From Bradyrhizobiaceae bacterium PARB1 (lineage in GTDB: Bacteria; Pseudomonadota; Alphaproteobacteria; Rhizobiales; Xanthobacteraceae): 64,000 nucleotides of DNA. Positions within the stretch are counted from its first letter, which is position 1. Every line of letters begins with the position of its first letter. A program made the translations under genes and the position numbers. Of the stretch, positions 7,075-15,883 are shown piece after piece. The notes beneath the pieces are model-generated. The model made no database searches. It had not been told where the DNA came from and saw only the letters and a program-made list of their open reading frames with translations. The DNA is taken from NCBI GenBank assembly GCA_002256345.1, contig NKIY01000005.1, positions 438,485 through 502,484 on the forward strand, written 5' to 3'.

Positions 7075-8646
7075 TTAGCGGAGCAGCTGGAGCACGCCCT
7101 GCTGCGACTGGTTGGCCAGCGACAGCGCGGAGACGGCGATCGACTGGCGGGTCGACAGCGCCTGGCTGTTGGCGGCTTCCTCGTTGGTGTCGGCGAGGGT
7201 CAGGTTCGACGCGCCGGTCTGCAGCACGTTGATCATCTGCTTCGAGAAGTCCTGACGCATCTGAACGACCGAGAGGTTCGAACCGAAGGCCGAAGCCTGC
7301 GAACGCAGCGTGGAGCTGGCGTTGTTCAGGCCGGTCAGGATCTTGTTGGTCGCAGCGTTGTCCAGGAAGTCGGTGCCCTTGGTCAGCGACTGCAGACCGA
7401 GGCCGGCCGGATCGAAGGTGACGCCGGTGATGCTCAGCTTCGACTTGCCCGTTTCGTTGAAGGTCAGGGCCAGCGTGTCGCCGTTGAGCAGGTTGACGCC
7501 GTTGAAGGACGCGTCAGCCGCGGTCGTCTTGATCTGGTCGATCACCGTGTTGTACTGCGAGACGAGGCCAGCACGGGTGTTCTGAGCGTTGACGTCAGCC
7601 ACCGGACCCGAAGTGTTCAGCGCACCGAACAGCTTGCCTGCGCCTGTCGCCGTGCCGCTGATGATGCCGCTCGCCGAGAGATCGAACGAAGCTTCATCAT
7701 TCGTGGTCTGGATCGTCAGCTTGCCGGCGGTGTCGATCGAGGCCTGCAAGTTGCTGGTCGCCAGCTTCTTGTTCAGGTCGTCGAGCGTGTTGACCTGGCC
7801 GGCACCCTTACCGAAGGTGATGGTCTGCGGAGCGCTGCCATCGATTGCACCGATCGTCAGCGCCTGACCTGCCTTCGAGCTGGTCGCTGCCGTGGTGCCG
7901 GCCGCGAGGCCCACCTTGGCAAGCGCAGAACCGCCGAGGGTGATGCTGCCCGTGGCGTTGCTGTTCGTCAGCGTGAGCTGGTTGCCCGTGATCGACGCAG
8001 CCGCGGTGCCACCACCAAGAGCCGTCTTGATCGCAGCGGTCAGGTCGTCGGTGGTCGCAGCAGTGGTCGCGGTCGTGTTCAGGTTGATGGTGCCGTCCGG
8101 ATCAGTCGTGGACGCAGCAGTGCCGGCACCTGCAGCCGTGATCTTGATCGTCGTACCATTGACGATGAGCGTATCGCCGGAAGCGAAGGAACCACCGGCT
8201 GCCGTCGTCAGGCTCGAAGCAGCAGCAAGCGTACCAGTGGCAGTACCTGTCAGCGTAGCAGCCGTATCCGGGGTGCCGAGCAGGTTGTCAGCAGTCGCGC
8301 CAGCGATCGTGGCAGAGAACTGCGACTTGGTCGAATAGCCCGAGGTCGCCTGCAGCGCCTGGTTGGCGATCGACTTGGCCGAGTCAACCAGCTTCTGCAG
8401 CGAGGTGATGCCGGTGTTGGCAGCCTGCAGGATCTGCACGCCGTTGCCGATGCCATCGAGCAGGTTGTTGATGTCGCTGGCGCGGTTGTTCAGGCCCTGG
8501 GCCGTGAAGAAGTTGGTGGGGTTGTCGAGCGCCGAGTTGACCTTGTTGCCGGTCGCGAGGCGGTTCTGGGTGGTCGAGAGAAGATCCGCGGTCGACTGCA
8601 GGGAGAGCAGGTTCTGACGGACGGATGCCGAGAGCGTAATGGACAT
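7075..8646 (-). CDS. Flagellin 2
   Basis: This 523-residue flagellin is very close to flagellin 1 in the N-terminal (SITLSASVRQNLLSLQSTA) and C-terminal (ALSTRQSIAVSALSLANQSQ, ending GVLQLLR) domains but differs strongly in the central Thr/Ala-rich region (about 130-340). The start is the ATG at 8646 with an AGGAAGG ribosome site; an upstream TTG/ATG reading to 8673 is unlikely. It has its own 5' leader with a hairpin and two terminators, so the two flagellins can be expressed independently. Whether they form one filament or two flagellar systems cannot be told from sequence. Confidence 0.96.
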   Translation of the reverse strand: MSITLSASVRQNLLSLQSTADLLSTTQNRLATGNKVNSALDNPTNFFTAQGLNNRASDINNLLDGIGNGVQILQAANTGITSLQKLVDSAKSIANQALQATSGYSTKSQFSATIAGATADNLLGTPDTAATLTGTATGTLAAASSLTTAAGGSFASGDTLIVNGTTIKITAAGAGTAASTTDPDGTINLNTTATTAATTDDLTAAIKTALGGGTAAASITGNQLTLTNSNATGSITLGGSALAKVGLAAGTTAATSSKAGQALTIGAIDGSAPQTITFGKGAGQVNTLDDLNKKLATSNLQASIDTAGKLTIQTTNDEASFDLSASGIISGTATGAGKLFGALNTSGPVADVNAQNTRAGLVSQYNTVIDQIKTTAADASFNGVNLLNGDTLALTFNETGKSKLSITGVTFDPAGLGLQSLTKGTDFLDNAATNKILTGLNNASSTLRSQASAFGSNLSVVQMRQDFSKQMINVLQTGASNLTLADTNEEAANSQALSTRQSIAVSALSLANQSQQGVLQLLR

Positions 8647-8678
8647 GTTTTGATACCTTCCTGGTAAACACAACTAAA

Positions 8679-8693
8679 CGACCTTCTTGGTCG
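8679..8693 (-). promoter_or_regulatory. Leader hairpin of flagellin 2 mRNA
   Basis: The minus strand reads CGACCAAGAAGGTCG, a CGACC/GGTCG stem with a five-base loop, 32 bases before the start. It shares the 3' arm GAAGGTCGT and distance with the flagellin 1 leader hairpin. Confidence 0.5.
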
Positions 8694-8904
8694 GTTCCGG
8701 GAAGATGCGCCCTGAGACTCTAAAACTTCGTAAAAACAACCGGCGGAATCTCGGGTAATCGCTTTATTTCCAGCCATTTCCGGCAACGTGCATACACGTC
8801 CGCGCACACGCGCATTGCGCGCGGAGATGACGTTGAAATTCCAATGATTTTGTTGAAAGCAGTGACGACCGCAACCAGAGACTGGCGGTAGTATAAAACG
8901 AAGC

Positions 8905-8922
8905 GGGGCCCGAAAGGGCCCC
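8905..8922 (-). terminator. Terminator of flgL
   Basis: A GGGGCCC / GGGCCCC stem with a GAAA loop is followed on the minus strand by GCTTCGTTTTAT. It lies 8 bases past the flgL stop. The remaining 258 bases up to the flagellin 2 start hold that gene's leader and promoter; I could not identify a clear sigma-54 or sigma-70 promoter there. Confidence 0.75.
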
Positions 8923-8929
8923 TGTCCGT

Positions 8930-10495
8930 TTATAGAAACTTAACCAGGCTCATCTGGTATAGCGTCGAGGTCGTCTGATACGACGCTTGCAGCGCTGTCT
9001 GCAGCGCAAGGATTTTGGTCGCGACTTCGTCGTTATTGATGCCTTCGATACTGTCGAGCATCGTCTGCGCCATCGCCTTGGTCTGTACCTGGCGATCGGT
9101 CGTCGATTTGATCGAGGCCTGTGCACCGGCAAAATCGGCCTGGATGTTTTCGATGCTCTGCTGCCCGGGAACATCGGCAAGGTTCGTTGCCACACGCTGG
9201 TTCAGCGCCGCAATTTGCGCGTTCGCATTCTTGGCATAGTTGGGATCGGTCAGCTTGCTGGGATCGACGGCGACGGCCGCAAACACCGCAACCGTCTGCA
9301 GCTGATTGCGCAGCGCCTGCTCGTCAGCGCGCGCGCCGTATTGCACATTGATCGAGGTATCGATCTGCGACACGGCCGATCCACGGGCCGGACCATTGGC
9401 CGCTGTGTCCTGCTCGCCTCGATACCAGATCACCGTATTGGTCGCATCGCCCGCAACCAGCGTGGTGGCCGAGCCGATCGGCGTCGAGCCGACGCGCAGC
9501 GGCGGCTGATCGAAGAAATTCTCGCCGGCCTCGATCGCCGAGGCGGCGACCATCGGACCATTGGCGAGATCCTTCATCGCGCTGCCGAGCGCCGTATTGA
9601 GGTTGGCCGCGGTCGCGGTGCTGTCGGCGCCAATCGCGAAGCTGCCCGCCGGCAGCGGCGTCTTGTCCGAGGCGGTCAGCACGATGTCTTCCGTGGTGCC
9701 ATCGGGCATCGTGAAGGTGAACTTCACCTGATCGCCGACGCTGGGATTGGTCGCCCCGAGATCCACCGACATGGACTTCTGCGCCGGCGCACCCGACGGA
9801 TCGACCGGCTGCGTCACCGTCGCACCAGGGATCGTCGTCGAGACGCCGGTCACCTTCATGCCGAACGGCTGCGCCGCGGTGGGCGGCAAAGGCGTCGTAT
9901 CTTCTTCGGTGATGGCCACCGAGGTCGCCGGCACACCGACGGCGCTGCCGACACGGCCATTGCCGTTGACGCCGAGATCCGCCGTCTTGCGTTCCGCAAT
10001 CACCTGCTTGAGGCCGGCGATGGTGGCACCGTTGCCATTCATGATCTGGTCGGCCGGCGCGACAGGCGCCGTATCGGTAGCGCGGCCGGAGAACAGATAT
10101 CGATCACCCGAGCGCGCATTGAGCATGTCGATACTGTCGAAGAAGTCGAGCGAAGCCGTTTTCTGTCCCGGCGTCTGGCCGGTATTGTCGAAATTGCTGC
10201 CGGCGCTGACGGCAGCGCCCTTCACTTCCGAGCCGATGGCGACAAGCCGCTGCAACGACAGGTTGGCCACGCCGATCCGGGTGTTGAGATTGGTCGCCGT
10301 GTCCGCATAGGACGCGACCTGGCTGATCTGCGCACGCAAGGCGATCGACAGGCTGCGCCCGCTGCCAAGCCCGGCATAGGTGTTCGCCACCTTGCCGCTC
10401 GACAACTGCTGCGTCAGCGTATCGAGCTGATTGCGCAGATCGAGAATGCCGGAGCCGATATAGGAGGTACGTCCGCTAACGCCACTGATCGTCAT
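8930..10495 (-). CDS. flgL: Flagellar hook-filament junction protein FlgL (HAP3)
   Basis: FlgL caps the hook-FlgK junction and connects it to the filament. The 521-residue product has flagellin-like termini. Near the start lies SSGKVANTYAGLGSGRSLSI, and near the end STLYQMSLVKFL. The middle contains an inserted variable domain that makes it longer than enterobacterial FlgL (about 320). It is the last gene of flgE-flgK-flgL, starting 7 bases after the flgK stop and followed by a strong hairpin. Confidence 0.93.
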   Translation of the reverse strand: MTISGVSGRTSYIGSGILDLRNQLDTLTQQLSSGKVANTYAGLGSGRSLSIALRAQISQVASYADTATNLNTRIGVANLSLQRLVAIGSEVKGAAVSAGSNFDNTGQTPGQKTASLDFFDSIDMLNARSGDRYLFSGRATDTAPVAPADQIMNGNGATIAGLKQVIAERKTADLGVNGNGRVGSAVGVPATSVAITEEDTTPLPPTAAQPFGMKVTGVSTTIPGATVTQPVDPSGAPAQKSMSVDLGATNPSVGDQVKFTFTMPDGTTEDIVLTASDKTPLPAGSFAIGADSTATAANLNTALGSAMKDLANGPMVAASAIEAGENFFDQPPLRVGSTPIGSATTLVAGDATNTVIWYRGEQDTAANGPARGSAVSQIDTSINVQYGARADEQALRNQLQTVAVFAAVAVDPSKLTDPNYAKNANAQIAALNQRVATNLADVPGQQSIENIQADFAGAQASIKSTTDRQVQTKAMAQTMLDSIEGINNDEVATKILALQTALQASYQTTSTLYQMSLVKFL

Positions 10496-10502
10496 GATCG
10501 CC

Positions 10503-12374
10503 TCAGAATGCCTGCATGAGGGATTTGTACAACTCGTTCACGGTCGACATCACGCGTGCATTGGCCGAATAGGCGTTCTGCAGCGCCAACAGATGCGCCA
10601 TCTCGTCGTCCATATTGACGCCCGAAGCATCGGACATCTTTTTATCGAGCGTATTCAGCACGACGTTCTGACCATCGGACAACTGCTTTGCTGCATCCGC
10701 CGCAGCGCCCTGCTGGCTGACGAACTGCCGCATATAGCTGAGCAGGCTGCCCGTGAACGGCGCTGTGGTGCTGCCTGTGCCGGTCTGCGCGCCGTAGGTG
10801 AAGCTCGCATTGGTGAGCTGGTTCAGCATGAAGGACGAGCGCGTGGTGTCGCCGGCTGCGGTCGATGAACTATAGCTGACGAGCTTGGAGGGATCGGCGA
10901 TCAGCGCATTGTTGACCGTGAGACGACCGGCAAGACCGGTCATCTGCGACCCGCTTCCGGTGAACGCGCCGCTATAGGCCGAACCGTTGTCGGTGAACAG
11001 CGAGAACTGCGTGCTGCCGTCAGCGAGCGTCCCCGGCGGCTGCGTCACCGTGGTGGACAGGTTGGTGATGGTCGCAAAGGCCGGATTGCTGGACACCGAC
11101 AGTGACGACAGCGACGCACCGCTGAAGGTGACATTGCCGCCGAGCGCGCTGTTGATCTGGTTCAGAATCCCGGCGGTGCCCTGCGAGAAGTCGATGCCGA
11201 TCACCTTGTCGTTGGGATTGGCGGTCGCCGTATCCGGCAACGGCAGAGCGTCCGGCGAATCCACGCGCATCAGCGAGATCTGTCGCTGCTGGCCCGTCGC
11301 CGCGTCGGTGTAAGTGAGATTGATGGTATTGCCCGGCAGCATCTTGGATGCGTCGAGCGAATAGCTGGTGGCCGGCGCCACCGGCGGCGGCGAGACTGTG
11401 GTCTTGTCCGACAGCGCGCTCGAGATCGATGCCGCAAACTGATCGAGCTGGTTCTGCGCCTCGACCAGGGTCTTGTCGCGCAGCTCGGTATAGGCGGCGA
11501 TGGTGCCGGACTTGATCGCACCGCTCGCGGTCAGGTCGATCGATCCGCCATTCGGCAGATCGATCATCACGGAGCCAAGCGTGCTCTTGTTTGGATCCGA
11601 GTTCCACGTCGTGCCCGCCGACACGGTGCCTTGCGCATTGAAGCGCAGCGTTGCCGCCTCGTTGCCGACAAGCTGCACGCCCGAACCGGTGAACACCGTC
11701 ACCTGGTTGGCACCATTGGTGGTGACGCGGATATCCATCAGCTGCGAGAGCTGATTGATATACTGATCGCGCTGATCGAGCAGCGCCGCCGTATTGGCAT
11801 CGGTGGATGTGCCGCCGAGCGGATTGGCCGTCAACTGATTGTTGATGGTCGCAATCTGCTTCATCAGATTGTTGGCGGTCGTCACCGAATCCTTGATGCC
11901 GTTCTCCGCCGCGCCGCGCAGGTTCTGAATCCCCTGCGTCATCGAATTCAGCTGCTGCGCAAGCGTCTTCGCCGCATTGAGCACGCCGGTCCGGGCCGAC
12001 GAACTGTCGGCGCTGGTCGACAGCGCCTGCACTGCCGCAGTGAGAGCATTGAACGAATATTCCAGCGATCCCACCGAACCCGGATCGCCGTACAGGCTCT
12101 GCATCTGCTGCAGGTAGTTCGATTTCAGCGATGCATAGCCCGCGCCGGACATCTCGGTGCGGAGCTGTGCCAGGATATACTGATCTAGCTCGCGGTTGAC
12201 ACCGACATTGCGAACGCTGCTGCCGTCGCCGGCATTGACCGCGACCTGATCTGTCGTCTTGCGGATGTAACCGGGGGTTTCCGCATTGGCGACGTTCGAC
12301 GAGACGAGCGACAGCGCGGCCTGATTGGCGCGCAAGCCGGCCATGGCGATGGAGAGTGCGGTGTTCAGACTCAT
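10503..12374 (-). CDS. flgK: Flagellar hook-associated protein FlgK (HAP1)
   Basis: FlgK forms the first junction ring between hook and filament. The 623-residue product has the conserved N-terminus LNTALSIAMAGLRANQAALS, then VSSNVANAETPGYIRKTTDQ (rod/hook-type N-terminal domain), and the C-terminal NAYSANARVMSTVNELYKSL. The central part is variable. Its start lies about 30 bases downstream of a terminator-like hairpin behind flgE, so read-through or a separate promoter is required. Confidence 0.95.
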   Translation of the reverse strand: MSLNTALSIAMAGLRANQAALSLVSSNVANAETPGYIRKTTDQVAVNAGDGSSVRNVGVNRELDQYILAQLRTEMSGAGYASLKSNYLQQMQSLYGDPGSVGSLEYSFNALTAAVQALSTSADSSSARTGVLNAAKTLAQQLNSMTQGIQNLRGAAENGIKDSVTTANNLMKQIATINNQLTANPLGGTSTDANTAALLDQRDQYINQLSQLMDIRVTTNGANQVTVFTGSGVQLVGNEAATLRFNAQGTVSAGTTWNSDPNKSTLGSVMIDLPNGGSIDLTASGAIKSGTIAAYTELRDKTLVEAQNQLDQFAASISSALSDKTTVSPPPVAPATSYSLDASKMLPGNTINLTYTDAATGQQRQISLMRVDSPDALPLPDTATANPNDKVIGIDFSQGTAGILNQINSALGGNVTFSGASLSSLSVSSNPAFATITNLSTTVTQPPGTLADGSTQFSLFTDNGSAYSGAFTGSGSQMTGLAGRLTVNNALIADPSKLVSYSSSTAAGDTTRSSFMLNQLTNASFTYGAQTGTGSTTAPFTGSLLSYMRQFVSQQGAAADAAKQLSDGQNVVLNTLDKKMSDASGVNMDDEMAHLLALQNAYSANARVMSTVNELYKSLMQAF

Positions 12375-12401
12375 GACTAACTGTCGCTCTCAAGGTTCGC
12401 G

Positions 12402-12424
12402 GAAAAACGGCCGCCGGGGCGGCC
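12402..12424 (-). terminator. Hairpin between flgE and flgK
   Basis: A GGCCGCC / GGCGGCC stem (12409-12424) with a tight GC-rich loop is followed on the minus strand by GTTTTTCC. It sits between flgE and flgK inside an otherwise single transcription unit. It may terminate or attenuate flgE transcripts and reduce downstream flgK-flgL expression. Confidence 0.75.
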
Positions 12425-12431
12425 TTTGGCG

Positions 12432-14294
12432 TTAGCGCATCACGTTCAGCAGGTCCTGAACCATGGTGTTGGTCGTCGTGATCACCTTGGTATTGGCCGA
12501 ATAGGCCTGCTGCGTAATGATGAGCTTGGTGAATTCGTCGGCGATGTCGGTGTTCGACGATTCCAGCGACGAGCCGGAGATGCTGCCGCCCTTGCCGTAC
12601 AGCGCTTCGCCGGACTCGTTGGTCACTTCGAATGCGCCGCCGTCGATGCGCTTGAGGAAGTTGGCGCCGTTGAACGTGGCGACGCTGACTTCGGCGAGGT
12701 CGATGTTGCGGCCGTTGGAATAGCTGCCCACCACGCGGCCTTCGTTGCTCACCGAGACGCTCTTGAGCTGACCGGCGGCATAGCCGTCCTGCTGCAGCTG
12801 GTTGACCTGCGCATTGCCGTTGGTGTCGGCGAATTGCGTGAGGCCGCCGGTGCCAAACGCCATGGTGACATTGCCGAGCGACTTGCCCGAGACGGTCAGG
12901 CCCGTGAGCGTGATCTGGCCGACGACCGGCTGCATCTGGCCGTCAGGGCCGAACTTGAAGTCGGTGCCGACATTGACCCATGCCGCCGTCGCGCCTGTTG
13001 CGGACGGATCGGTCTGATAGAACAAATTCCAGGTATCGGTGCCGCCCTGCGTCGCCGACTCCACCTTCGCCCAGCGGAATTGCAGGCTGACAGGCGCACC
13101 GTTGCCATCATAGGCGGTGGTGGCACCGCCCGCGATCGACTGATCGAGGAAAGTCTTGCTGTCGCTGCCGATCACGATGCCGGTGCCGGCCGTGCCGCCG
13201 CCCGTGCGCAGCCCCGTCACGGTGCCGGTGAAGCCCATCGCCTGGAATGCAGCGACCGCCGTAGCGGACGAACCGGCCGCGATCGTGAAGTCGTTCGCCA
13301 CGCCGGAGTTCAGAGTCACAACGCCCGTCGAGGAGATGCTCGATGGCGTTGTCGTGTTGCCGGTCAGCGTATCGATCTGCGAAAGCAGCGAACTCATCGT
13401 CGCCGTGCTCAGATCGACGAAGGTCGTACCCACGACGGGCGTGGGCGACGGCGTAACGGCGGGATCGTAGAACTGGATGGTGTTGGTGGTGGTCACACCG
13501 CCATTGGTCGTCTTCAGAACGAGCGTATCGTTATGGGCAAATGCGGCCGTCAGCGTATCGGTGCCGGCTGCGCCCTTCAGCGTCGTGGAGCCCGAGATCG
13601 GAACCGGCGTCGTCGCCGCGTTGTTACGGGCGTTACCGGCAACAGCCTTGTTACCGAACGGCGTCGCTGCGGTCCCAAGCGTGCGCGGATTCGAGATATA
13701 GTCCGCCGGCCGCAGCAATTCGGAGCCAGGCACTGCAGTCTGATGATCGGCCGTCAGCGGATAGCTGGCGAGGTTGGCGCGGTAATCGATCTTGGTGGTT
13801 GCCTGCGACGGCAGGAAGTCGTTCTGGAAGCGCAGCACTTCCGGGGTCGAGCCCGCCGGGTTGCCCGTCGAGGGATCGATCTTGACGCCCTGCAGATAGT
13901 AGCCGGCGCCGTTGACGAGGTAGCCGTTCTTGTCGAGCGAGAAGTCACCGCGGCGGGTGTATTTGTTCACGCCGTCGAAGATGGGCGTCGAGTCCGAGAC
14001 ATTGCCCGGTTTCTGTACGGCGAAGAAGCCGTCGCCATTGATCGCCATATAGGTGGCGACCGAGGCCGACTGCACCGAGCCGGCGATCGTGTTGGTGCTG
14101 CGCGATCCCGCATTCACGCTGCCCGCGAGCTGCGCATTGGTGCCGGTATCGGGGATCAGGTCGGTGAAGCTGGTGTCGATCCGCTTGAAAGCGGTGGTCT
14201 GCGAGTTGGCGATGTTGCCGGAGATGTTCTCCAGCGCATAGGAGTTCGCCCGCAGGCCCGCAACGGACGTGGTGAGAGCGCCGAAGATACCCAT
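12432..14294 (-). CDS. flgE: Flagellar hook protein FlgE
   Basis: FlgE polymerises into the hook. The 620-residue product begins MGIFGALTTSVAGLRANSYA and has the rod/hook signature ENISGNIANSQTTAFKRIDT. The internal MAINGDGFFAVQKPG segment and the C-terminal ESSNTDIADEFTKLIITQQA-YSANTKVITTTN pattern are diagnostic. It is longer than enterobacterial FlgE because of a large Thr/Ala-rich central insertion, as in other alphaproteobacteria. The ribosome site TTGGAGA precedes the ATG. It is the first gene of flgE-K-L behind a sigma-54 promoter. Confidence 0.95.
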   Translation of the reverse strand: MGIFGALTTSVAGLRANSYALENISGNIANSQTTAFKRIDTSFTDLIPDTGTNAQLAGSVNAGSRSTNTIAGSVQSASVATYMAINGDGFFAVQKPGNVSDSTPIFDGVNKYTRRGDFSLDKNGYLVNGAGYYLQGVKIDPSTGNPAGSTPEVLRFQNDFLPSQATTKIDYRANLASYPLTADHQTAVPGSELLRPADYISNPRTLGTAATPFGNKAVAGNARNNAATTPVPISGSTTLKGAAGTDTLTAAFAHNDTLVLKTTNGGVTTTNTIQFYDPAVTPSPTPVVGTTFVDLSTATMSSLLSQIDTLTGNTTTPSSISSTGVVTLNSGVANDFTIAAGSSATAVAAFQAMGFTGTVTGLRTGGGTAGTGIVIGSDSKTFLDQSIAGGATTAYDGNGAPVSLQFRWAKVESATQGGTDTWNLFYQTDPSATGATAAWVNVGTDFKFGPDGQMQPVVGQITLTGLTVSGKSLGNVTMAFGTGGLTQFADTNGNAQVNQLQQDGYAAGQLKSVSVSNEGRVVGSYSNGRNIDLAEVSVATFNGANFLKRIDGGAFEVTNESGEALYGKGGSISGSSLESSNTDIADEFTKLIITQQAYSANTKVITTTNTMVQDLLNVMR

Positions 14295-14364
14295 TACATC
14301 GTCTCCAACTTCCGGGCGGCCCGCCGGGTTTTGCCAAAGTCACGGCCGCAGTCGGGAACGATGT

Positions 14365-14380
14365 CGCAAGGCTTATGCCA
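14365..14380 (-). promoter_or_regulatory. Sigma-54 promoter of flgE
   Basis: The minus strand reads TGGCATAAGCCTTGCG, matching TGGCA-N6-TTGC with correct spacing of the GG and GC doublets. The predicted start leaves a leader of about 60 bases. Within that leader (14322-14336) a GGCAAAA...CGGCG stretch loosely resembles an ftr element, which would be a downstream enhancer. Confidence 0.75.
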
Positions 14381-14419
14381 AGAAGAATAAGTGAGAAAAA
14401 TCAGCTAACTAACGAAAAT

Positions 14420-14441
14420 GCCCCGGTCCGAAGACCGGGGC
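14420..14441 (-). terminator. Terminator of msrB
   Basis: A perfect stem GCCCCGGTC / GACCGGGGC with a CGAA loop is followed on the minus strand by ATTTTCGTT. It lies 66 bases past the msrB stop. Confidence 0.85.
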
Positions 14442-14506
14442 ACAATTGCCTAGCGGGGAAATATTTGCCGGATAGCCTCGGCGTTTTCGGCCATCTGGCC
14501 CGGCCG

Positions 14507-15013
14507 TCAGGTCGCCGATGGCGTCGCCGGTTTGAACACCATGGCAAAGCCGTCCATGCAGTAGCGCAGCCCGGTCGGCTTCGGGCCGTCGTCGAACACA
14601 TGGCCGAGATGACCGCCGCAGCGACGGCAATGGATTTCGGTGCGCACCATGCCGTAGCTGCTGTCCTTGCGTTCGCCCACCGCATTGTCGAGCGGCTTCC
14701 AGAAGCTCGGCCAGCCTGTGCCGCTCTCATATTTGGTGTCGGACGAGAACAGCGGATTGTCGCAGCCGGCGCAGGCGAAGATGCCCTTGCGCTTCTCTTT
14801 CAGCAGCGGGCTGGAGAACGGCCGCTCGGTGCCTTCCTTGCGCAGGATCTCGTATTGCTGCGGCGTCAGCTGCTTGCGCCATTCCTCGTCGGTCTTCATG
14901 ACCTCGAATTTCTCGTCGGAGGCGGCGCGCGCGGACGAGCCGGTCAGCCATTTCAGCGACAGGAGACCGCCGATACCGGCGGCGGTGGACAGAATCAGAC
15001 GGCGGTCGATCAT
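14507..15013 (-). CDS. msrB: Peptide-methionine (R)-S-oxide reductase MsrB, exported
   Basis: MsrB reduces the R form of methionine sulfoxide in oxidised proteins. The 168-residue product starts with a Tat-like signal ([16 protein letters not shown]) ending near ARA (residue 30), so it should act in the periplasm. Zinc ligands are two CxxC pairs (Cys81/Cys84 and Cys129/Cys132). The catalytic cysteine is Cys152 in LRYCMDG. The family usually has RYCxN; here Asp replaces Asn. The start at 15013 is chosen over 15031 because of the RR signal and a GGAGA ribosome site. Confidence 0.93.
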   Translation of the reverse strand: MIDRRLILSTAAGIGGLLSLKWLTGSSARAASDEKFEVMKTDEEWRKQLTPQQYEILRKEGTERPFSSPLLKEKRKGIFACAGCDNPLFSSDTKYESGTGWPSFWKPLDNAVGERKDSSYGMVRTEIHCRRCGGHLGHVFDDGPKPTGLRYCMDGFAMVFKPATPSAT

Positions 15014-15211
15014 GGTTGGTCTCCATCCCAAGCCGGAAGCGAGCTTTCAGCAAAACTACGGACGACAGCTGCCTTCGTTACAATCGCGCGGGGGCACTTC
15101 GCTCACGTTTCCGCGAGGCTAACCCCTCTCTCGTCTGCAAGGTGGAAATTGAGGGAACTCGGCCCGCAAGTCAAAGCCGAGCCCCAACGGCGCCGGAGCA
15201 CCGGATTCGCG

Positions 15212-15553
15212 TCAATCCACAGTCGGCGCTTCATCGGACAAACGCAGCGCCAGCAGCGAATGAGCCAGCGTGCCGCCGGCCTTGACCGCTGCAGCCACAA
15301 ACGCGAGCTCCGCCAGTTCCTCGCGGCTCACACCGTGGACGCTGGCCGATCGGGTATGGACATCGATGCAATAGGAACATTGGGTCGTGAGGGCGACTGC
15401 TACGGCAATCATTTCCCTGTATTTGCGCGGAATTGCGCCATCGGCCCGTTCCGCGGCGCGATTGAACGCCAGAAACGCCTGCCCCTCATACGGCGCCAGA
15501 GCAATGAGCGCTGCGCCGGTCGCGATGTCGCTTCGTCTTTGATAGTCTGTCAT
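15212..15553 (-). CDS. AhpD-like carboxymuconolactone decarboxylase-family protein
   Basis: This 113-residue all-helical protein of the CMD/AhpD family carries the redox CxxC-xxxH motif as CSYCIDVH (Cys59, Cys62, His66), preceded by the typical PRKYREMIAVAVAL helix. Such proteins act as thiol peroxidase partners or peroxidases; true decarboxylases lack the CxxC. The ribosome site GAGAGGA precedes the ATG. It is separated from msrB by about 200 bases, so co-transcription is uncertain. The substrate is unknown. Confidence 0.85.
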   Translation of the reverse strand: MTDYQRRSDIATGAALIALAPYEGQAFLAFNRAAERADGAIPRKYREMIAVAVALTTQCSYCIDVHTRSASVHGVSREELAELAFVAAAVKAGGTLAHSLLALRLSDEAPTVD

Positions 15554-15649
15554 TTGGTCCTCTCACCGTTCTTAACGATCATGAGAGGCCGCGAGCTTGC
15601 AAAAGGGTTCGCTGCTGAATCTGATTTCATCGACCGGGATCGCAACAAA

Positions 15650-15868
15650 TCAGTCGACCGCGCTGGTGCCACGGCGACGCAGCGACGCCGTTCCGATCAG
15701 GCCCATCAGCCAGCACATGGGACAGCCACGCAGCAGCAGCAGCGCGCCGATCAGCAGCGGCGGCAGCAACCAGACGCGCTCGCTGCCCGACATCAGCGCC
15801 AGGACGATAAGGACAGCTCCGCCAAGCCCGCGCAGCAAATGAATCGATAGTGATCGACTGCAAAACAT
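15650..15868 (-). CDS. Small membrane protein with CPMC motif downstream of ECF sigma factor
   Basis: This 72-residue protein has two hydrophobic segments (about 12-28 and 33-48). A GCPMCWLMGL motif (Cys49, Cys52) follows, then a basic tail. A good ribosome site (GGGAAG) precedes the ATG. It is the third gene of a three-gene unit with a DUF2892-type protein and an ECF sigma factor. Both small proteins carry C-P-M-C after the second hydrophobic segment, so they may be distant relatives or functional partners. Roles as a redox or metal sensor or anti-sigma partner are conceivable but unproven. Confidence 0.65.
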   Translation of the reverse strand: MFCSRSLSIHLLRGLGGAVLIVLALMSGSERVWLLPPLLIGALLLLRGCPMCWLMGLIGTASLRRRGTSAVD

Positions 15869-15883
15869 CGCGCTTCCCGCTGG

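Noticed and set aside
8987-10519. 510-residue plus-strand ORF opposite flgL
   Set aside because: Arg/His-rich shadow composition; flgL is unambiguous.
12426-14390. 654-residue plus-strand ORF opposite flgE
   Set aside because: High-GC antisense shadow with Arg/Gly-rich composition; flgE is certain on the other strand.
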